Positions 25,143 to 33,021 of a stretch of 33,021 nt of DNA are shown here, piece by piece. A program made the position numbers and the translations under genes. The notes under the pieces were generated by a model, which had not been told where the DNA came from, did no database searches, and saw nothing but the letters and a program-made list of their open reading frames with translations. This DNA is from Bacillota bacterium (GTDB lineage: Bacteria > Bacillota > Clostridia > Peptostreptococcales > Anaerovoracaceae): positions 1-33,021 of the forward strand of contig JAFPZZ010000053.1 in the NCBI GenBank assembly GCA_017417045.1, read 5' to 3'. The first letter of the stretch is position 1. Each line of letters starts with the position of its first letter.

Positions 25143-26708
25143 ATGAAGAAGATCTTAGCTATCCTCCTGGTCCTCGTCATGGTCCTTGGACTCGCTGCCT
25201 GCGGCGAGAAGAAGGAGACGACACCGGTCGATAACACACCGAGCGAGCCGACTTACGCCGACCACGTAACCGTCGCCATCGACGTTCTGCCAAGCTCTTA
25301 TGACGCAAGCAGCATGGCATTCCCCATGATCGCCCGTCTGGTCTACGACGAGCTGATCGAGTATGACAAGGTCACCCAGGAGCTCAAGCCCGGTCTTGCG
25401 ACTTCCTGGAGCTGGAAGGATGAGGGAAGTACCATTCTTCACCTCGACCTCAGGGAAGGCGTCACCTTCCACAACGGCAATCCGTTCACCGCTGAAGACG
25501 TTGAGTTCACCCTCGCGCACAACGGAAACGCCAATCTCGCAGGCTACTACGATCACTGCGAGATCGAGAACGACCACTCTATCGACGTAGTGCTCAAGAG
25601 CGGCAGCGCCGACTTCGTCTACATCCTTACCAACACACTGTACGCAGGAATCATGGATAAGGAGAGCGCGGAAGCCGACGCCAACTTCGGAACCGCTATC
25701 GGTACCGGCCCCTGGGCATACGACCTCGACAACACCCTCGACGGTGACCGCTACGAGTTCGTCAGAAACGACAATTACTGGGGCGAGCTCCCCACCGCAA
25801 GCCTCCTGACTCTTCGCTATATCAAGGAGTCCAACGCCCGTCTGATCGCGCTCCAGAACAAGGAGATCGCCGCGTTCTGCACCGTAGGCGAGACTGACCG
25901 CGAAGCGATCGCCAACGACGCGAACCTCGAGTACTGCTCCGGAACCGGCGTAGGCCCCGCGAAGATGTACTACATCGCTTTCAACATGAAGACCGGCAAG
26001 GCTGCCAACAACCTCTACCTCCGTCAGGCCGTCGCCTGCGCCATGAACAACGCTGAGATTATCGCCGCTTACGGCGATCCGGGCGCTGAGGAGAGCAACG
26101 GAGCTTTCTGGGGAGCATCCACTCCCTTCAAGGCTCAGACTTCCGACTTCCAGGAAGACCTCAGCTTCAATATTGAAAAGGGCAAGGATCTGCTGAAGAA
26201 GGCAGAAGAAGTCAACGGCGGTCCCATCCCCACTCTGACCCTGCTCTCCAACTACACCAAGGCCGTAAACTCAACCATGTGCCTGGCCGTTCAGGCTGAG
26301 TGCAAGGCTATCGGACTCGACGTAGAGATCATCGAGAGCGACTCCGCCGGAGTCCTCGCCCTGACCAAGTACGACGGCCCGGGAGACTGGGATATGATCC
26401 AGTACAACGTACCTCTCGAATCCTGGCCCTCCGCCGTCAACAGGATGCTCGTAAAGAACTCCAACAACAACAGAGCTATACTCGAGAGCGACTACGTAGA
26501 GGATCTGCTCATGAAGGCTGCCGCGACCAACGACGAGGCCGCTCGTGAACAGATGTACAAGGAAGTTCAGGTCTACGTACACGACAACGCTATCTACATC
26601 CCCGTTTACTACGGTTCCCGTGACGGCGCCCAGCTCAAGGGCGTAGAAGGCATCGTCTGGACCAACGACGGTTATCCCGAGTTCGGATATGCCAAGGTCC
26701 CGCAGTAA
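25143..26708 (+). CDS. ABC transporter solute-binding lipoprotein, family 5 (Dpp/Opp type)
   Basis: This is the extracellular capture protein of the importer encoded downstream. Residues 1-20 form a lipoprotein signal peptide with lipobox LAAC (lipid-modified C20), followed by a K/E/T/P linker. The mature domain shows SBP_bac_5 features: PGLATSWSWKDEG, LREGVTFHNGNPFTAEDVEF and the C-terminal IPVYYGSRDGAQLKGV. The length of 521 residues is normal. The ribosome site AAGGAG is strong. Codon choice differs from the neighbours: ATC and CGT/CGC largely replace ATA and AGG, as expected for a highly expressed protein. Family 5 proteins bind peptides but also nickel, sugars, opines and murein fragments, so the ligand is open; context suggests an N-acylated amino acid or amino-sugar acid. 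Confidence 0.9.
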   Translation: MKKILAILLVLVMVLGLAACGEKKETTPVDNTPSEPTYADHVTVAIDVLPSSYDASSMAFPMIARLVYDELIEYDKVTQELKPGLATSWSWKDEGSTILHLDLREGVTFHNGNPFTAEDVEFTLAHNGNANLAGYYDHCEIENDHSIDVVLKSGSADFVYILTNTLYAGIMDKESAEADANFGTAIGTGPWAYDLDNTLDGDRYEFVRNDNYWGELPTASLLTLRYIKESNARLIALQNKEIAAFCTVGETDREAIANDANLEYCSGTGVGPAKMYYIAFNMKTGKAANNLYLRQAVACAMNNAEIIAAYGDPGAEESNGAFWGASTPFKAQTSDFQEDLSFNIEKGKDLLKKAEEVNGGPIPTLTLLSNYTKAVNSTMCLAVQAECKAIGLDVEIIESDSAGVLALTKYDGPGDWDMIQYNVPLESWPSAVNRMLVKNSNNNRAILESDYVEDLLMKAAATNDEAAREQMYKEVQVYVHDNAIYIPVYYGSRDGAQLKGVEGIVWTNDGYPEFGYAKVPQ

Positions 26709-26746
26709 GCTGAACTGCAAAGCTGAAAATGATCTTTAACTGATCG

Positions 26747-26794
26747 AACGCCGGAGGCGTGGTTTTCATACCGAAAACCGGCGTCTCCGGCGTT
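26747..26794 (+). promoter_or_regulatory. Long hairpin between the binding protein and permease genes
   Basis: AACGCCGGAG (26747-26756) pairs with CTCCGGCGTT (26785-26794), and GGTTTTC (26761-26767) pairs with GAAAACC (26773-26779) on top. No T-run follows. Such intercistronic structures commonly protect the upstream mRNA, giving more binding protein than membrane subunits; partial termination is also possible. Confidence 0.65.
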
Positions 26795-26826
26795 GCTGTC
26801 AATCGGAAACATTGAGGAGATACTAT

Positions 26827-27816
26827 ATGCACAAATATATCATCAAGCGCATCCTCATGTTGATTCCGATCATTCTAGGCGTGTCCTTCGTGGTATTCTT
26901 CATGATGGACAGCGCACAGGGCAACGCCCTGGATATCATCGGCATCGACTATTCGGCGGAAAAGCTGGCGGAGCTGTATCACGAGTACGGCTATGACCGC
27001 TCGGTCTTTTACCGCTATTATCTGTATATGAGCGATCTGCTTCACGGCAGTCTCGGAAATTCTATAATCTATAAAAAGGACGTCTGGCTGCTCTATATGC
27101 AGAGGCTTCCCGCAACTCTCAAGCTCGCTGGAGCTTCCGTAGCGCTCGCCGTCATACTTTCCATACCCCTTGGAATAGTATCCGCGAGAAGGCACGGCTC
27201 CCTCGTCGACAACGCCTCCATGGTCGGCGCGCTGATCGGTCTTTCCATGCCGAACTACTGGCTTGGATTGATGCTCATGGTCTACTTCGCGCAGATGCAT
27301 CACTGGCTTCCCTCCGGAGGCAATACCGACGGCATAAGGAGCCTGATACTCCCCGCGGTAACCGTAGGCACGGGCCTTATGGCTACGATGACCAGGACTA
27401 CGCGATCATCCATGCTCGACGTCATACGTCAGGACTACCTAAGGACGGCCCGCTCCAAGGGCGTCCCCGAGAAGAGGGTCATAAACGTACACGCCCTCAG
27501 AAACGCTCTCATCCCCATCATAACGGTAGTCGGCACGGAGCTGGGGAAGGCTCTCGGCGGCGCCGTCGTTACGGAGAACGTCTTCTCCTGGCCGGGCATA
27601 GGCAGGCTGATCATAGACGGAGTCAACCAGAGGGATACCACCCTGGTCACCGGCTGTATCATCCTGACCTCCGTTCTGGTAAGCATAATACAGCTTATCG
27701 TAGACGTGCTCTACGCCTTCGTGGATCCCAGGCTGAGAGCCCAGTACACCTCGGCCGGAAAGAAGAGCAAGAAGAAGCCTGCGCCTAAAGCCCAGGCCGC
27801 GAAGGGAGGTGCCTAG
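26827..27816 (+). CDS. ABC transporter permease, DppB/OppB type
   Basis: This is the first membrane subunit of the importer, 329 residues with about six membrane segments. The N-terminus YIIKRILMLIPIILGVSFVVF is typical of DppB/OppB. The cytoplasmic coupling loop lies in DYLRTARSKGVPEKRVINVH, and ENVFSWPGIGRL is the conserved C-terminal block. The ATG at 26827 is chosen, with GAGGAG seven bases upstream; a TTG at 26812 lies before that site. The last residues (KKSKKKPAPKAQAAKGG) are a basic tail. It lies two bases before the next permease gene. Confidence 0.93.
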   Translation: MHKYIIKRILMLIPIILGVSFVVFFMMDSAQGNALDIIGIDYSAEKLAELYHEYGYDRSVFYRYYLYMSDLLHGSLGNSIIYKKDVWLLYMQRLPATLKLAGASVALAVILSIPLGIVSARRHGSLVDNASMVGALIGLSMPNYWLGLMLMVYFAQMHHWLPSGGNTDGIRSLILPAVTVGTGLMATMTRTTRSSMLDVIRQDYLRTARSKGVPEKRVINVHALRNALIPIITVVGTELGKALGGAVVTENVFSWPGIGRLIIDGVNQRDTTLVTGCIILTSVLVSIIQLIVDVLYAFVDPRLRAQYTSAGKKSKKKPAPKAQAAKGGA

Positions 27817-27818
27817 TA

Positions 27819-28706
27819 ATGAGCGATACTAGCGTTCAGTCCGTATCTGCGCAGTACAGAAAGCAGAGCAAGGCGGGCGAGATATGGCACCGCTTCAGAA
27901 AAAACAAGGGAGCTATGGTGGGCATGGTGATACTCGCGGTGCTCATACTCATAGCCCTGACCGTCGACCTTTGGCTCCCCATGGAGAAGGTCAGCGGGAT
28001 CAACGTATTGGAAAAGTTCACTAAACCCTGCGCCGAGCACCCGTTCGGGACCGACGAGATGGGAAGAGACCTATTCTGGCGCTGCATCTACGCCACGAAG
28101 TATTCTCTTGCGATAGGCTTCGTTTCCGTCATGGTATCCATGGTCGTAGGCGTGCCTCTCGGAGCCGTGGCCGGTTATTACGGCGGGAAGGTGGAGACCT
28201 TCATAATGCGTATAACGGACGTGTTCTCCGCCATACCTTCGATACTGATGGCCATAGCCATAGTCTCCGTGCTCGGCAGGACCATGGGCAACCTGATGCT
28301 CGCCGTCGGAATATCTGCTGTGCCGCAGTTCACGAGGATCACCAGGGCTTCCGTCCTGACAGTAAAGAACATGGAATACGTGGAGGCCGCGAGGGCGCTC
28401 GGAAAGAACGACGCTTACATTATCTTCAAGCACATACTTCCGAACTGCCTCTCACCGATCATCGTTCAGACCACTCTTAGGGTCGCGAGCGCTATAATCT
28501 CCGCGTCCAGTCTGAGCTTCCTTGGCATAGGCATCAAGCCTCCTCTTCCCGAATGGGGAGCTCTGCTCACCGCCGGCAAGGCTTACCTGAGCGGATACAG
28601 CTATCTCTGCCTCTTCCCGGGCCTCGCGATAATGATCACGGTACTGGCCTTCAATCTGGTCGGAGACGCCTTAAGAGACGCTATGGATCCCAAGCTGAAG
28701 AACTGA
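27819..28706 (+). CDS. ABC transporter permease, DppC/OppC type
   Basis: This is the second membrane subunit, 295 residues. It has the cytoplasmic N-terminal helix (IWHRFRKNKGAMVGMVIL), the HPFGTDEMGRDLFWR block that defines the DppC/OppC group, and the coupling loop EYVEAARALGKNDAYIIFKH. LSFLGIGIKPPLPEWGALL is another hallmark. The start at ATG 27819 follows the ribosome site GGGAGGTG, which overlaps the end of the preceding gene. It pairs with the DppB-type subunit to form the translocation pore. Confidence 0.94.
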   Translation: MSDTSVQSVSAQYRKQSKAGEIWHRFRKNKGAMVGMVILAVLILIALTVDLWLPMEKVSGINVLEKFTKPCAEHPFGTDEMGRDLFWRCIYATKYSLAIGFVSVMVSMVVGVPLGAVAGYYGGKVETFIMRITDVFSAIPSILMAIAIVSVLGRTMGNLMLAVGISAVPQFTRITRASVLTVKNMEYVEAARALGKNDAYIIFKHILPNCLSPIIVQTTLRVASAIISASSLSFLGIGIKPPLPEWGALLTAGKAYLSGYSYLCLFPGLAIMITVLAFNLVGDALRDAMDPKLKN

Positions 28707-28719
28707 GGACGGTAACGAT

Positions 28720-29752
28720 ATGAGTGAAAACATGAAAAAACGCTGCGGCAGCGCCCGCAGAGGATACCGTTCTGGATATCCAAAACCTCACGGTCCACTT
28801 CGTTACCGAAGGTGAGACCGTAGAAGCCGTAAACGATATCTCCATCAACCTGAAGAAGGGCGAGATACTCGGCCTGGTCGGAGAGACAGGGGCGGGAAAG
28901 ACGACTACGGCTCTCGCGATACTGAACCTTGTCCCGGATCCTCCCGGAAAGATCAAGAGCGGAACGATACTTGTAAACGGCAAGAACGTGCTCACGGCGA
29001 GCGAGAGGGAGCTGGAGCAGATCAGGGGCGCGGACGTGTCCATGATCTTCCAGGACCCAATGACGAGCCTCAACCCCGTGTTCACCGTGGGCGATCAGAT
29101 CGCCGAGAGCGTCCTGCTGCACAACAAATGCACCAAGCAGGAAGCCTATGCCAGGGCTGAGGAGATGCTCGAGCTCGTAGGCATACCGAGAGAGAGAGCG
29201 AACGAATATCCGCACCAGTTCTCCGGCGGTATGAAGCAGAGGGTGGTCATAGCGATAGCTCTGGCATGCAATCCCAAGCTGCTCCTCGCGGACGAGCCCA
29301 CCACGGCCCTCGACGTGACCATACAAGCCCAGGTGCTGGATCTGATGATAGATCTCAAGGAGAAGCTGAACACCTCCATGATATTCATAACGCACGACCT
29401 GGGCATAATAGCCGAGATCTGCGACAGGGTAGCAGTCATGTACGCGGGCCGCATCATAGAAGAAGGCACCCTGGTCGAGGTATTCAACAAGACCAAGCAT
29501 CCCTATACCGAAGGCCTGTTCAACTCGCTTCCGAACATCGAGGACAGGACCGCGACTCTGAGGCCCATACCGGGACTGATGCCGGATCCCACGAAGCTTC
29601 CGAAGGGCTGCGCGTTCGCGCCAAGATGTCCCTACGCCAGGCCCGAATGCATAGAGACCGTTCAGCATGAGCGCAGCTTCAGCGACACGCACAAGGTCCT
29701 CTGCTCGGCATACGACGATCCGTCCTTCAAGATCGAAAGGGAGGAGATATAG
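28720..29752 (+). CDS. ABC transporter ATP-binding protein, DppD/OppD type, frameshifted at an A6 run
   Basis: This is one of the two ATPases of the importer. The only start with a ribosome site (GAGGACGG) is ATG 28720, but its frame ends after about 31 codons. Removing one A from the six-A run at 28735-28740 joins MSENMK to a continuous frame of about 343 residues, the normal length. That frame has Walker [10 protein letters not shown], signature FSGGMKQR, Walker [13 protein letters not shown], the H-loop ITHDLG and the cysteine-rich C-terminal oligopeptide domain ([14 protein letters not shown]). The in-frame region before GTG 28988 has no ATG, GTG or TTG, and that GTG lies after the Walker A motif, so a functional protein needs the frame correction. 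A homopolymer error is the simplest explanation; slippage on A6 is an alternative. Confidence 0.88.
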
Positions 29753-29754
29753 CC

Positions 29755-30717
29755 ATGGCAGACATCATTCTGGAAGTAAGAAACCTCAAAAAATATTTCA
29801 AGACCAACAGGGGCACTCTCCATGCCGTCGACGATATCACCTTCACCATCGAGAGGGGCAAGACCCTCGGAATAGTAGGTGAGTCCGGCTGCGGCAAGTC
29901 CACGACCGGCCGCTGCGTCATGAGGCTGATCGAGCCCACGAGCGGCGAGGTCATATTCGACGGCGTGGACCTCATGAAGCTGAACACCCGAGAGATGAGG
30001 GAGCGCAGAAAGGACATCCAGATCATATTCCAGGATCCCTTCTCCTCGCTGGATCCCAGAAGTACGGTCATGCAGACCATAGCCGAGGGCGTCAAGGTCA
30101 CGGGAAAGTACAATACCGCGAAGGAGATCGAGGACAGGGTCCTTGAGCTGATGAACACGGTAGGACTCGCCGAGAGGCTCATAAACGCCTACCCGCACGA
30201 ACTCGACGGCGGACGCCGTCAGAGGATAGGCATAGCGCGCGCCCTGGCCGTAGAGCCCAAGCTGATAATCTGCGACGAGCCGGTATCGGCTCTGGACGTT
30301 TCAATACAGGCGCAGATACTCAATCTGCTCAAAGAGCTCCAGGACCAGCTCGGTCTGACCTACATTTTCATCACACACGACCTGGCCGTCGTAAACCACA
30401 TCTCGGACGATATCATGGTCATGTACCTGGGACAGACGGTGGAGAAGGCACCCTCCGAGGAACTCTTCGATAATCCTGTGCATCCCTATACCAAGGCTCT
30501 TCTCTCCGCTATACCCATTCCCAAGGTAGGCGCGCAGAGGGAGAGGGTGATGCTCAAGGGCGAGATAAGCTCCCCGATAGATCCAGAAGACGAGTGCCGC
30601 TTCGCGAAGCGCTGCCTGTACGCGGAGGAGCGCTGCAGGGAAAGCTGCCCGGGGCTGATCGAGATAAAGCCCGGTCATTTCGTGGCCTGCACGAAGTTCG
30701 GCGTCCCGCAGGCGTAA
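29755..30717 (+). CDS. ABC transporter ATP-binding protein, DppF/OppF type
   Basis: This is the second ATPase of the importer, 320 residues. Walker A is GESGCGKST, the signature is LDGGRRQR, Walker B is [12 protein letters not shown] and the H-loop is ITHDLA. The C-terminal oligopeptide-transport domain has [14 protein letters not shown]. The DGGRRQR form of the signature is usual in clostridial AppF/OppF proteins and is not a defect. The ATG at 29755 lies two bases after the preceding stop, behind GGGAGGAG. With both permeases and the lipoprotein, the transporter is complete. Confidence 0.95.
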   Translation: MADIILEVRNLKKYFKTNRGTLHAVDDITFTIERGKTLGIVGESGCGKSTTGRCVMRLIEPTSGEVIFDGVDLMKLNTREMRERRKDIQIIFQDPFSSLDPRSTVMQTIAEGVKVTGKYNTAKEIEDRVLELMNTVGLAERLINAYPHELDGGRRQRIGIARALAVEPKLIICDEPVSALDVSIQAQILNLLKELQDQLGLTYIFITHDLAVVNHISDDIMVMYLGQTVEKAPSEELFDNPVHPYTKALLSAIPIPKVGAQRERVMLKGEISSPIDPEDECRFAKRCLYAEERCRESCPGLIEIKPGHFVACTKFGVPQA

Positions 30718-30751
30718 AACGCCGCCGCGGAGATCTTCAGACGATTGGCCT

Positions 30752-30780
30752 GCGATGGACTGCTCCGGCAGATCCATCGC
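30752..30780 (+). promoter_or_regulatory. Hairpin between the transporter and the aldolase gene
   Basis: GCGATGGA (30752-30759) pairs with TCCATCGC (30773-30780), and CTGC with GCAG around TCCG; GGCATTTTC follows. It could be a weak terminator or an mRNA-stabilising element separating transporter from enzyme expression. Confidence 0.55.
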
Positions 30781-30801
30781 GGCATTTTCAGGAGGTGAAC
30801 G

Positions 30802-31458
30802 ATGTCTGAAAAAGTTTTGAACAAGATACTTGAGGACAAGATAATAGCCATAGTAAGAGGGATCCCGAGCTCCCAGATAGCGGGGCTCGCGCAGGCTCTC
30901 AACAAAGGCGGCATACACTGCATAGAGATCACGTTCGATCAGTCTGCGCCCGAAAAGCTCGAAGAGACTCTTAAGTCTATAAGGACCGTAAAGGAACTCT
31001 TCGGGGGAGAGATACTCGCTGGAGCCGGCACGGTGATGAGCTCGGAGCAGGTGGAGCTCGCGGCAGAGGCCGGAGCCGAATACACGATCTCGCCCAACGT
31101 GAACGAATCTGTGATCAGAAAGACCAAGGAGCTCGGGCTCGTATCCATACCCGGGGCGATGACGCCTAGCGAGGCGGCCCAGGCCTACGAGTGGGGCGCG
31201 GATATAGTCAAGATCTTCCCCGCCGGAAACCTCGGGCCATCCTATATAAAGGCCATTAAGGCGCCGCTCAAGCACATTCCGCTTACCGCGGTCGGCGGCG
31301 TGAACGTCGAGAACTGCGTGGAATTCATAAAGGCCGGCTGCTGCGGGGTAGCCTGCGGCGGCAACCTCGTGAGCGCGAAGCTCATAAACGAGGGACGTTT
31401 CGACGAGATAACAGAGCTTGCCAAGGCATACGTGAAGGCTCTGCGTTCGGAGGTGTAA
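30802..31458 (+). CDS. KDPG/KHG-type aldolase (Eda family)
   Basis: Class I aldolases of this family split 2-keto-3-deoxy-6-phosphogluconate into pyruvate and glyceraldehyde-3-phosphate, or 4-hydroxy-2-oxoglutarate into pyruvate and glyoxylate. The 218-residue protein has the general-base glutamate E42 in IEITF, the segment GAGTVMSSEQV, the phosphate/carboxylate-binding TISPNVN and the Schiff-base lysine K137 in DIVKIFPAG. AVGGVNVENC is also conserved. The ribosome site AGGAGGTGA is excellent. One base separates it from the dehydrogenase gene. Following a DgaE-type enzyme, it probably cleaves the 2-keto-3-deoxy product of that reaction. Confidence 0.9.
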   Translation: MSEKVLNKILEDKIIAIVRGIPSSQIAGLAQALNKGGIHCIEITFDQSAPEKLEETLKSIRTVKELFGGEILAGAGTVMSSEQVELAAEAGAEYTISPNVNESVIRKTKELGLVSIPGAMTPSEAAQAYEWGADIVKIFPAGNLGPSYIKAIKAPLKHIPLTAVGGVNVENCVEFIKAGCCGVACGGNLVSAKLINEGRFDEITELAKAYVKALRSEV

Positions 31459-31459
31459 A

Positions 31460-32413
31460 ATGAGCAGAAAAGTCCTTATAACATCCCGCTCCTTCGGAAA
31501 GATGAGCGACGAGCCTTTCGAGATCCTCAAGAACGCGGGATACGAGATAACGAATATAGGCCGCGACTTCGATCAGGCAGAGTTTGAGCGCATCGTTCCG
31601 GAATTCGACGCCCTCATCATAGGCGCTCACGAGTTCCCTGCAGACGTGATGGCGAAGTGCGAGAAGCTCAAGATCATCTGCAAGCACGGAGTCGGACTCG
31701 ACAACATCCATCTAAAGGAAGCCGAGGCTCTTGGGATAATGGTCACCAACACCCCGGGGACCAACTCCAACGCGGTCGCCGATCTGGCGTTCGGCCTCAT
31801 GCTGTCCTCCGCCAGGCTCATACAGCGCAGCAGCCTCAACGCCATGCAGGGCGTAAAGCAGTCCGTGATAGGTATAGACGTGTGCTATAAGACGCTCGGA
31901 CTTCTCGGCTTCGGAGCCGTGGCGAGGTGCGTCGCGCGCAGGGCCAGGGGCTTCGGCATGAAGGTCCTCGCCTACGATCCCTTCGTCAAGGAGGTGCCCG
32001 AGGAATTCAGGGACATCGTGAGCCTCTGCGGCTTCGATGAGGTGATAAAGGGCTGTGATTTCCTTTCCATACATCTTCCTCTCACCGACGAGACCCGCGG
32101 CATGATAGGCGAGGAGCAGCTCTATTCGATGAAGAAGGGCTCCATACTCGTGAATACCGCAAGGGGCGGGATAGTGGACGAAAAGGCCCTCGCGAAGGCT
32201 CTGACGGAAGGGCAGCTCCTTTCCGCCGCCATGGACGTGGTCGAGGACGAGCCCCTGCAGGCGGACAATCCTCTTTTCAAGCTTGAAAACATCATCCTGA
32301 CGCCGCACATAGGAATGTATTCCAAGGAGGCTGTAAACGCCGTTGGAATGATATGCGCAAGGAACTGCGCGGCTGTGGCCGAGGGCAGAGAGCCCGAGCA
32401 CAGGGTAGTTTAG
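31460..32413 (+). CDS. D-2-hydroxyacid dehydrogenase (phosphoglycerate dehydrogenase-like)
   Basis: This 317-residue NAD(P)-dependent enzyme interconverts a D-2-hydroxy acid and the 2-keto acid. The nucleotide-binding motif is GLLGFGAVAR (the third glycine is A155). The catalytic triad is R235 in NTARGGIVDE, E264 in VEDEPL and H283 in TPHIGMYSKE. LKIICKHGVGLDNI is the typical substrate-domain block. There is no C-terminal ACT regulatory domain, so it is not the full-length serine-pathway SerA. Tightly coupled to the aldolase, it may reduce an aldolase product such as glyoxylate or hydroxypyruvate, or oxidise a hydroxy-acid substrate. Direction and substrate are inference. Confidence 0.9.
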   Translation: MSRKVLITSRSFGKMSDEPFEILKNAGYEITNIGRDFDQAEFERIVPEFDALIIGAHEFPADVMAKCEKLKIICKHGVGLDNIHLKEAEALGIMVTNTPGTNSNAVADLAFGLMLSSARLIQRSSLNAMQGVKQSVIGIDVCYKTLGLLGFGAVARCVARRARGFGMKVLAYDPFVKEVPEEFRDIVSLCGFDEVIKGCDFLSIHLPLTDETRGMIGEEQLYSMKKGSILVNTARGGIVDEKALAKALTEGQLLSAAMDVVEDEPLQADNPLFKLENIILTPHIGMYSKEAVNAVGMICARNCAAVAEGREPEHRVV

Positions 32414-32459
32414 GGCGAGGCCTGCGGGCTGCTAATAAAAGCATCATGATCAAAGAAAG

Positions 32460-32491
32460 AAGCGGGAGGCGCGTGTGCGTCCTCCCGCTTT
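32460..32491. terminator. Bidirectional terminator between the dehydrogenase and second aldolase
   Basis: AAGCGGGAGG (32460-32469) pairs with CCTCCCGCTT (32481-32490), with CGC-GTGT-GCG on top. The plus-strand tail is short (TTTGCG), while the minus-strand tail CTTTCTTTG is richer in T, fitting termination of the convergent gene. The rest of 32414-32594 shows no gene. Confidence 0.75.
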
Positions 32492-32594
32492 GCGATCTTT
32501 GCAAGCTTTTCAGTATTCTTGAGTGTTTACGATATATAGAATTCGAAGTGCCTATAGTCTTTTCAGAACAAACTGTATTTCAGGATTCAGACGA

Positions 32595-33021
32595 TCATTT
32601 CAGCCCGGCTGCCTTTCTGGCTTCCCTGCACAGCCTCGTGATGTTCTCGAAGTTGCCGGAGTTGATGTCGGACTTTGCGCAGACCCAGCTTCCTCCGACC
32701 GCGTGGATGAACGGGGCGGCGAGGTATTCCGCCACGTTATCCCCGTTGACGCCGCCTGTGGGCATGAACTTTACGCTTCCGAAGGGGCCGGAGAGCGCCT
32801 TCATCGCCTTGAGCCCGCCGTAGACGTTGGAGGGGAAGAATTTGATGATGTTGAGCCCCAGCTTCATCGCTGCCATTATCTCTGACGGGGTGATGCAGCC
32901 CGGGACCACGGAGATGCCGTTTTCTATGCACCAGCACACGGTCTCCTGATCGAAGCCGGGGCATACGATGAACTTCGCTCCCATGGCTACGGCTTCTTTG
33001 GCCTGCTCGGCGTTGATGACC
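32595..33021 (-). CDS. Second KDPG/KHG-type aldolase (5' end outside the window)
   Basis: The frame stays open to the right edge, so the start lies beyond 33021; about 141 residues are visible. The order VINAEQAKEAVAMGAKFIV, CPGF, then the Schiff-base lysine in NIIKFFPSNVYGG and MPTGGVNGDN, is classic for Eda. The ATG at 32984 is internal to the conserved core and is not the start. It is clearly different in sequence from the aldolase at 30802, so it is not a recent duplicate. It converges on the catabolic operon and may belong to a further related operon to the right. Confidence 0.85.
   Translation of the reverse strand, partial: VINAEQAKEAVAMGAKFIVCPGFDQETVCWCIENGISVVPGCITPSEIMAAMKLGLNIIKFFPSNVYGGLKAMKALSGPFGSVKFMPTGGVNGDNVAEYLAAPFIHAVGGSWVCAKSDINSGNFENITRLCREARKAAGLK

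Noticed and set aside
30200..30225. Defective ABC signature (DGGRRQR) in the DppF-type ATPase
   Set aside because: This variant is normal in clostridial OppF/AppF proteins, and the other motifs are intact.

Overview
The window looks like a chromosomal segment of a moderately GC-rich, Gram-positive-type anaerobe, most likely a member of Clostridia (Eubacteriales). The reasons are the gene order plsX-rnc-smc-ftsY, a clostridial-type small P-loop protein, a lipoprotein solute-binding protein, AGG/ATA-rich codon use, Shine-Dalgarno sites of the AGGAGG type and sigma-A-like promoters. The genus cannot be read from the sequence. Two single-base frameshifts in otherwise intact genes (smc and dppD) fit either assembly error or recent mutation.

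Region 1 (1-15.9 kb) is housekeeping. It opens with the 3' part of an L-2-amino-thiazoline-4-carboxylate hydrolase-like gene and a strong terminator. A plus-strand run follows: plsX (phospholipid synthesis), rnc (RNase III), smc (chromosome condensation), ftsY (SRP receptor), a class A penicillin-binding protein, comEC (DNA uptake), holA (clamp-loader delta), rlmN (23S rRNA/tRNA methylation) and a small orphan P-loop protein with its own promoter and terminator. Many of these genes overlap or nearly touch. A perfect terminator hairpin between the PBP and comEC contains the -10 element of a candidate comEC promoter.

Region 2 (15.9-21.4 kb) is accessory: a family 2 glycosyltransferase (minus), a GH3 beta-glucosidase-type enzyme with swapped domain order (plus) and a MATE efflux pump (minus). 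Degenerate repeats flank the glycosyltransferase on both sides, including a 22-bp tandem array in the divergent region before GH3.

Region 3 (21.6-33.0 kb) looks like one catabolic locus: an EF_0837-type amidohydrolase, a DeoR-type regulator, a DgaE-type PLP ammonia-lyase, a complete Dpp/Opp-type ABC importer (binding protein, two permeases, two ATPases), a KDPG/KHG-type aldolase, a D-2-hydroxyacid dehydrogenase and, convergently, a second aldolase cut by the window edge. Comparable amidohydrolase/ammonia-lyase/aldolase sets are known from D-glucosaminate-type pathways fed by a PTS. Here a peptide-type ABC importer takes that place and no PTS or kinase is visible. The proposed flow is import, deacylation, deamination to a 2-keto-3-deoxy acid, aldol cleavage to pyruvate plus an aldehyde, and a redox step. 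The substrate is unknown. A cluster of repeated half-sites overlapping the promoter of the ammonia-lyase gene is a candidate operator for the DeoR regulator.
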